From Bacillota bacterium (lineage in GTDB: Bacteria > Bacillota > Clostridia > Lachnospirales > Lachnospiraceae): a DNA stretch of 10,647 nucleotides. Position numbers and translations under genes: made by a program. The stretch is taken from positions 1 to 10,647 of the forward strand of contig JAEWPN010000224.1 in assembly GCA_023399455.1 (NCBI GenBank), read 5' to 3'. Below the pieces are notes generated by a model. That model worked only from the letters and a program-made list of their open reading frames with translations. It was not told the DNA's origin and did no database searches. Shown in pieces: positions 7,144 through 10,647 of the stretch (positions are counted from its first letter, which is position 1; every line of letters begins with the position of its first letter).

Positions 7144-7160
7144 ACTTTGAATATCAAAAT
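7144..7160 (+). promoter_or_regulatory. FabT-like operator candidate just after the transcription start
   Basis: ACTTTGAATATCAAAAT closely resembles the FabT box known from lactic acid bacteria and streptococci (ANTTTGATTATCAAATT), differing at two of the specified positions. The arms TTTGA and TCAAA are intact around a 3-nt centre. Its place a few bases past the predicted start site suits a repressor. A FabT/MarR-type fatty-acid regulator in this organism is assumed, not seen. Confidence 0.4.
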
Positions 7161-7219
7161 ATTATAAAATCAAATTAAAAGAGATTCAATGAAATTAGAT
7201 GAAAAAGGAGTATTATACG

Positions 7220-8854
7220 ATGGGCAACAGAAGTTGGGACGAAGCGATAAAGGATTTGGAGGTACGCCGCGAGAAGGCTGCGCTTGGCGGCGGTACTGCT
7301 AAAATCGAAAAACAGCACCAAAGCGGCAAGCTCACGGCGAGAGAAAGAATAGAAATACTTTTGGATAAAGGCACCTTTGTGGAAGTGGATGGTTTTGTAG
7401 AATCCAGAATCGATGATTTCGATCTGGATAAACGGCGGGTGCCGGGGGATGGTGTAGTGACGGGCTATGGAGAAATCGGCGGGCGGCTGGTATTTGTGGC
7501 GAGCGAGGACTTCACGGTGATCGGAGGAACATTAGGAGAGTACCATTCCTATAAGATCTGCCACATACAGGATATGGCAATGCAGATGAAGGCCCCGATT
7601 ATCTGTATCAATGACAGCGGCGGAGCGAGGATCGAGGAGGGAATTTCATCACTCAGCGGATACAGCGGCATATTTTTGCGTCATACGAAGGCTTCCGGAG
7701 TGATTCCTCAGATTTCCGTCATTCTTGGTCCCTGCTCCGGTGGTGCATGCTATGCGCCTGCAATCTGTGATTTTATTTTTATGGTAAGTGATATCTCCAA
7801 GATGTTCATTACCGGACCTAATGTGGTAAAGACGGTTATCAACGAGGAGGTATCCGTAGATGAACTGGGCGGAGCACAGGTACACGCCAAAAAGAGCGGT
7901 GTCGCACATTTTGTTTATCAATCTGAGGGCGACTGTCTTATGGGAGTGAGAAAGCTTCTCTTTTATCTGCCGTCGAACAACAAGGAAACGGCGCCCGTCG
8001 TGAAGAATATAAAGGAGCGCCCTTCAGTTCTATTCAGCGTGAATAAGGTAATCGAGAAATTCGGAAGTCTTGGAAAGACCTTATCGCAGGGGGAAAAAGA
8101 CAAAGTGAACCGTATCAGAGAGATCGTGCCGGATAATTCCAGACGCGCTTATGATGTGAAGGATGTGCTGGAATGCATCGTGGATGAAGGAAGCTTTTTC
8201 GAGGTGCAAAAGGATTTTGCCGCCAATGCTGTAGTCGGATGGGCGCGAATGGACGGGGAGGTCGTAGGCTTCGTGGCAAATCAGCCCAATATGATGGGCG
8301 GTTCCCTGGACTATCATGCTTCCGATAAGATTGCCCGTTTTATTCGCTTCTGCGACTGCTTCAATATCCCGTTAGTAACCTTAGTTGACGTTCCGGCATT
8401 CCTTCCGGGGACGGAGCAGGAGCACAACGGAATCATAAGGCACGGAGCGAAGGTGCTGTACGCTTATGCGGAGGCCACAGTTCCGAAGATTTCCCTTATC
8501 ATGCGCAAGGCCTACGGAGGGGCATATATAGCTATGAATTCCAAGGAAATGGGCGCGGACATGGTATTCGCGTGGCCCATCGCGGAAATCGCGGTTATGG
8601 GTGGAGACGGCGCTGTAAATATTGCGTTCAAACGTAAAATCAAAGAAGCTCAGGACCCGCAGGCAATGCGCGAACAATGCAAGCAGGAATACGAGGATAG
8701 ATTCTTAAACCCTTATGTGGCAGCCGCGAGGGGATATGTGAACGAAGTGATTAAGCCGGAGGAAACGAGAGAGAAAATATTAAAGGCATTAAAGGCGCTG
8801 AAAAGCAAATCGGTGGAAAACCCTTACAAAAAGCATGGGAATATACCTCTATAA
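7220..8854 (+). CDS. Biotin-dependent acyl-CoA carboxyltransferase subunit (PccB/MmdA/AccD family)
   Basis: This 544-residue cytoplasmic protein would move a carboxyl group between carboxybiotin and an acyl-CoA, as a carboxylase beta subunit or decarboxylase alpha subunit. Both crotonase-like halves are present: the N half with DSGGARI (132-138) and the oxyanion-hole loop GPCSGGA (170-176), and the C half with VPAFLPGTEQEHNGIIRHGAK and RKAYGGAY. The family ending KKHGNIPL is intact. The start at 7220 is chosen over an in-frame ATG at 7199 because AAAGGAG (7204-7210) lies nine bases upstream of it and inside the longer version. Ile437 occupies the position where propionyl-CoA carboxylases have Asp (Asp422 in Streptomyces PccB), favouring acetyl-CoA or mixed substrates. 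The linker between halves (about 260-301) looks longer than usual. No biotin carrier, biotin carboxylase or sodium-pump gene adjoins it. The family is certain; the substrate is not. Confidence 0.92.
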   Translation: MGNRSWDEAIKDLEVRREKAALGGGTAKIEKQHQSGKLTARERIEILLDKGTFVEVDGFVESRIDDFDLDKRRVPGDGVVTGYGEIGGRLVFVASEDFTVIGGTLGEYHSYKICHIQDMAMQMKAPIICINDSGGARIEEGISSLSGYSGIFLRHTKASGVIPQISVILGPCSGGACYAPAICDFIFMVSDISKMFITGPNVVKTVINEEVSVDELGGAQVHAKKSGVAHFVYQSEGDCLMGVRKLLFYLPSNNKETAPVVKNIKERPSVLFSVNKVIEKFGSLGKTLSQGEKDKVNRIREIVPDNSRRAYDVKDVLECIVDEGSFFEVQKDFAANAVVGWARMDGEVVGFVANQPNMMGGSLDYHASDKIARFIRFCDCFNIPLVTLVDVPAFLPGTEQEHNGIIRHGAKVLYAYAEATVPKISLIMRKAYGGAYIAMNSKEMGADMVFAWPIAEIAVMGGDGAVNIAFKRKIKEAQDPQAMREQCKQEYEDRFLNPYVAAARGYVNEVIKPEETREKILKALKALKSKSVENPYKKHGNIPL

Positions 8855-8891
8855 ATTGCCGGAGAACATGAACTGTTAAAGTCACAGAAAA

Positions 8892-8932
8892 GATGCGGTA
8901 AGGAATTCGAAATTCGTATTCCTTACCGCATC
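8892..8932. terminator. Bidirectional terminator between convergent carboxyltransferase and fliD-like genes
   Basis: GATGCGGTAAGGAAT (8892-8906) and ATTCCTTACCGCATC (8918-8932) are perfect 15-bp arms with an 11-nt loop. On the plus strand a U-rich tract (CTCTATTTTATTT) follows; on the minus strand TTTTCTG follows. It lies between two convergent stop codons (8854 and 8984), so it can serve both genes. Confidence 0.8.
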
Positions 8933-8983
8933 CTCTATTTTATTTCATAGGAAAGACCTTGTTATGTAAATTCACTTATATGA

Positions 8984-10300
8984 TCAGCAAAAGTAATTGA
9001 ACAACATCCCGGTATAAGCGCTCGTAATATAAGGAGTAGGATAATTCTTCCCTGGACTCTTATATGCCACGATAGTCTTATTCGCATAATTCATAGGATT
9101 GAGCGATATCTGGTCAGTCTTGCGGATTAAGGAATTGGCAAAGTTCTTAATTGAGGAAAAATCCTCTTTGGCGTAACTGGATAAAACTGCCGAAGCCAAT
9201 TCATCCTTATCGATATTAATCGTTCCGTTATCCTGAATCTTAAGACCGATAACGTCGAAGCTGCTCTGGTAACGGTCGGTAATTCCCTTCATCTCGCTTA
9301 ACAAACGGCGGCTGCCGGAAAAATTGTCGGTATAGCGGGTCATATCCTCTATAAAAGAATTATAACTCTTTAAGAGCGCATTGATATTTTCTGTCAGGGA
9401 TTCTACGTCCGTCTTTAAACCGATGGTAGCTGTCTGCCCGGCCATACCGCTGATACCTCTTAAGGTAACTTCATAAAGCCCATCGACAGTGAAGGTATTA
9501 GAGGTCGAAGTGCGAGGCATTCCGTTCAACAAAAACCCTGCATTGGAAGCCGGGCGTGCGAGATAATCCAGACCGAAATAAGAAACGGAACCGGAGTTCT
9601 TGCTCGTATGGTCGTCCGAAACAGTGAAGATGGAAGAACTGCCGTCCTTCAATCCCTCTGAAATAGAACTTAAACGAAGCGAGCTGTTGCCTTTGCCATC
9701 GTCGATGACATCCGCCCTCAATCCGATATCCGCATTGGTTATCAGCCTTGAAAGGCGTCTTTGAACCTCTCGGTTAGTTTCATTTTCTTTTATATTATAC
9801 TGGAACTCGTAGTTCAAATCGTTTATACTGATATCGAAAGAATAGGTATCCGGAGAAAGCTTTGTCTTCGTGTCCGGAAGGAATACTCCGATATTGAACT
9901 GACCGGAGGCCAAAGAATTGACTTCAATATTATAGGAAGGAACTTCCTGATTCCCGGATGCTTCGATTTGCTCTCCGATGAAGGAAACGGAGACCATATC
10001 CTCGTTGCTGGAATAAGCGGCCTTTTTATTCAGGATCTTCTCCTCATCCAAGCCGCCTAAGGAAGCGATAGCGCTTCGAAGCGATCTGGCATCCTCCTTG
10101 ATTCCCACCGCGAAGGTCTTGGCTTCTTTGCTGGTGTCGAGTTTGTACAGAGGGGCATCCTTATTCAATTTGACAATGGAATTGTATATGCTGCGAAGTT
10201 CGCTTTTCTTGTGTGTGTCAAAACGCGAATTCCTGTTAGACGCATAAGAAGTCAGATAATTATTATGAATATTGCTTAAAACAGCGCCGTTATATGCCAT
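8984..10300 (-). CDS. FliD-like (flagellar hook-associated protein 2 family) divergent orphan protein
   Basis: A 438-residue protein resembling the filament-capping protein FliD in its middle and C-terminal parts. Residues 121-215 follow the FliD/flagellin pattern (YNIEVNSLASGQF, then strand-rich segments to LRLSSISEG). Residues 254-300 resemble FliD's inner domain (FLLNGMPRTSTSNTF...VTLRGISG). Residues 300-375 match the C-terminal FliD region (YNSFIEDM, then IGLKIQDNGTINIDKDELASAV). The end SAYTGMLFNYFC also fits FliD termini. The first 80 residues instead are polar and probably helical, and lack FliD's usual GLxSGLDT start motif. There is no signal peptide and the only cysteine is the last residue. 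A very strong AAAGGAGGGGG site (10316-10306) precedes the ATG, suggesting high expression. No flagellar gene is nearby; the neighbours are a carboxyltransferase and rpmG. The gene may encode a true short capping protein or a relative with another role. Confidence 0.7.
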   Translation of the reverse strand: MAYNGAVLSNIHNNYLTSYASNRNSRFDTHKKSELRSIYNSIVKLNKDAPLYKLDTSKEAKTFAVGIKEDARSLRSAIASLGGLDEEKILNKKAAYSSNEDMVSVSFIGEQIEASGNQEVPSYNIEVNSLASGQFNIGVFLPDTKTKLSPDTYSFDISINDLNYEFQYNIKENETNREVQRRLSRLITNADIGLRADVIDDGKGNSSLRLSSISEGLKDGSSSIFTVSDDHTSKNSGSVSYFGLDYLARPASNAGFLLNGMPRTSTSNTFTVDGLYEVTLRGISGMAGQTATIGLKTDVESLTENINALLKSYNSFIEDMTRYTDNFSGSRRLLSEMKGITDRYQSSFDVIGLKIQDNGTINIDKDELASAVLSSYAKEDFSSIKNFANSLIRKTDQISLNPMNYANKTIVAYKSPGKNYPTPYITSAYTGMLFNYFC

Positions 10301-10339
10301 AATGTCCCCCTCCTTTCTCTTGATGAAATAACTCTACTT

Positions 10340-10369
10340 ATTATATTATGAAAGCCTAAAATATGGCAA
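10340..10369 (-). promoter_or_regulatory. Probable SigA-type promoter of the fliD-like gene
   Basis: On the minus strand TTGCCA (10369-10364) and TATAAT (10345-10340) are 18 bp apart, about 40 bp upstream of the start codon. I do not see a flagellar sigma-28 type promoter (TAAA plus GCCGATAA) in this leader. If the TATAAT promoter is used, the gene is outside the usual late flagellar control. Confidence 0.5.
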
Positions 10370-10392
10370 TATACATAATATACAAATATAAC

Positions 10393-10433
10393 GTTACTGT
10401 TCACTCCGTTTTCAGTAATGCATGAACAGTAAC
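10393..10433. repeat. Perfect 11-bp inverted repeat with 19-nt spacer
   Basis: GTTACTGTTCA (10393-10403) and TGAACAGTAAC (10423-10433) are exact inverted copies. A further CAGTAA (10413-10418) inside the spacer could pair with the left arm instead. No T run follows on either strand, so it is not an evident terminator. It sits about 24 bp upstream of the fliD-like -35 box. It may be an operator or a dispersed intergenic repeat. Confidence 0.6.
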
Positions 10434-10523
10434 CATAATATATATCGGATGGGAAAAGTAAATTAAGAATAGATTTATATAAAAATAAATTAAAAATATC
10501 AGGACAAAAACCGCTCTAACCAG

Positions 10524-10552
10524 TTGACGATGCGGATTTCTTGTGTTATAGT
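10524..10552 (+). promoter_or_regulatory. SigA promoter of rpmG
   Basis: TTGACG (10524-10529) and TATAGT (10547-10552) are separated by 17 bp, a near-consensus promoter as expected for a ribosomal protein operon. The predicted start near 10559 leaves a leader of about 53 nt. Confidence 0.75.
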
Positions 10553-10611
10553 TATCAAACGAGATTAGTTTTAGGTCTTTTTTTTATGCTCAAAAATTGG
10601 AGGAAAAATAT

Positions 10612-10647
10612 ATGCGTACGAGAATTACATTGGCATGTACGGAATGC
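10612..10647 (+). CDS. rpmG: 50S ribosomal protein L33, N-terminal fragment (cut by window end)
   Basis: The last 36 bases encode MRTRITLACTEC, which is the characteristic start of bacterial ribosomal protein L33, a roughly 50-residue large-subunit protein. The CxxC pair (Cys9, Cys12) marks the zinc-binding C+ form. GGAGG (10599-10603) lies eight bases before the ATG, and a strong promoter lies upstream. In Firmicutes rpmG is often followed by secE and nusG (family knowledge; not visible here). Only 12 codons are seen, but the match is distinctive. Confidence 0.85.
   Translation, partial: MRTRITLACTEC

Larger units (their letters stand above)
10301..10611. other. AT-rich divergent intergenic region between the fliD-like gene and rpmG
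   Basis: This 311-bp gap holds the leader and promoter of the fliD-like gene (minus), an 11-bp inverted repeat, an AT-rich tract (about 10434-10500) and the promoter and leader of rpmG (plus). An eight-T run at 10578-10585 in the rpmG leader has no convincing stem before it. I see no small ORF with a ribosome binding site and no structured RNA that I can name. Confidence 0.6.

Noticed and set aside
7199..7219. Earlier in-frame ATG for the carboxyltransferase, adding seven residues
   Set aside because: The AAAGGAG ribosome binding site for the ATG at 7220 lies within this extension, no comparable site precedes 7199, and the extra residues do not fit the family's N-terminus.
9761..10060. A 99-residue plus-strand frame inside the fliD-like gene
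   Set aside because: It has no ribosome binding site or recognisable domain and lies wholly within a well supported gene on the other strand.
10559..10611. Possible attenuator in the rpmG leader, suggested by an eight-T run at 10578-10585
   Set aside because: I could not find a stable stem immediately before the T run.

Overview
The window looks like chromosomal DNA from a low-to-moderate GC Gram-positive Clostridia, most likely a Lachnospiraceae member. The grounds are strong AAGGAG-type ribosome binding sites, SigA-type promoters, a lipoprotein-anchored sugar-binding protein, a maltodextrin operon without its own ATPase, and the start of a C+ type ribosomal protein L33. This placement is inferred from protein and signal character, not from a 16S gene.

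Layout. (1) Positions 1-827 hold the 3' part of a UDP-galactopyranose mutase gene (glf), the last gene of a cell-surface polysaccharide operon that ends at a strong hairpin terminator (865-910). (2) A LacI-family regulator (932-1957, minus) converges on glf and shares that terminator. (3) Divergent from it is a maltodextrin uptake and use operon on the plus strand: lipoprotein solute-binding protein (2168-3457), two MalF/MalG-type permeases (3530-4417, 4430-5284) and a cytoplasmic GH13 neopullulanase/cyclomaltodextrinase-like enzyme (5328-6992), ending at a terminator (7018-7062). (4) A single-gene unit follows: a biotin-dependent acyl-CoA carboxyltransferase (7220-8854) with its own SigA promoter and a FabT-like dyad near the expected transcription start. 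(5) A perfect 15-bp hairpin (8892-8932) separates it from a convergent, orphan FliD-like gene (8984-10300, minus). (6) A 311-bp AT-rich gap holds the fliD-like promoter, a perfect 11-bp inverted repeat and the promoter of rpmG (L33), whose first 12 codons close the window.

How the genes work together. The LacI-type protein probably senses a maltodextrin-related sugar and controls the divergent operon. The binding protein and permeases import maltooligosaccharides, powered by an ATPase encoded elsewhere, and the GH13 enzyme cleaves them in the cytoplasm. The carboxyltransferase would need biotin carboxylase and biotin carrier partners from elsewhere; its operator-like site and one specificity residue hint at malonyl-CoA or fatty-acid metabolism rather than propionate metabolism. 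The FliD-like protein has no flagellar neighbours here.

I see no mobile element, CRISPR array, tRNA or defence system. Most of the window is conventional metabolism. The points most worth a second look are the FabT-like site, the orphan FliD-like protein, the two stop-codon hairpins in the maltodextrin operon and the unusual hinge of the LacI-type regulator.
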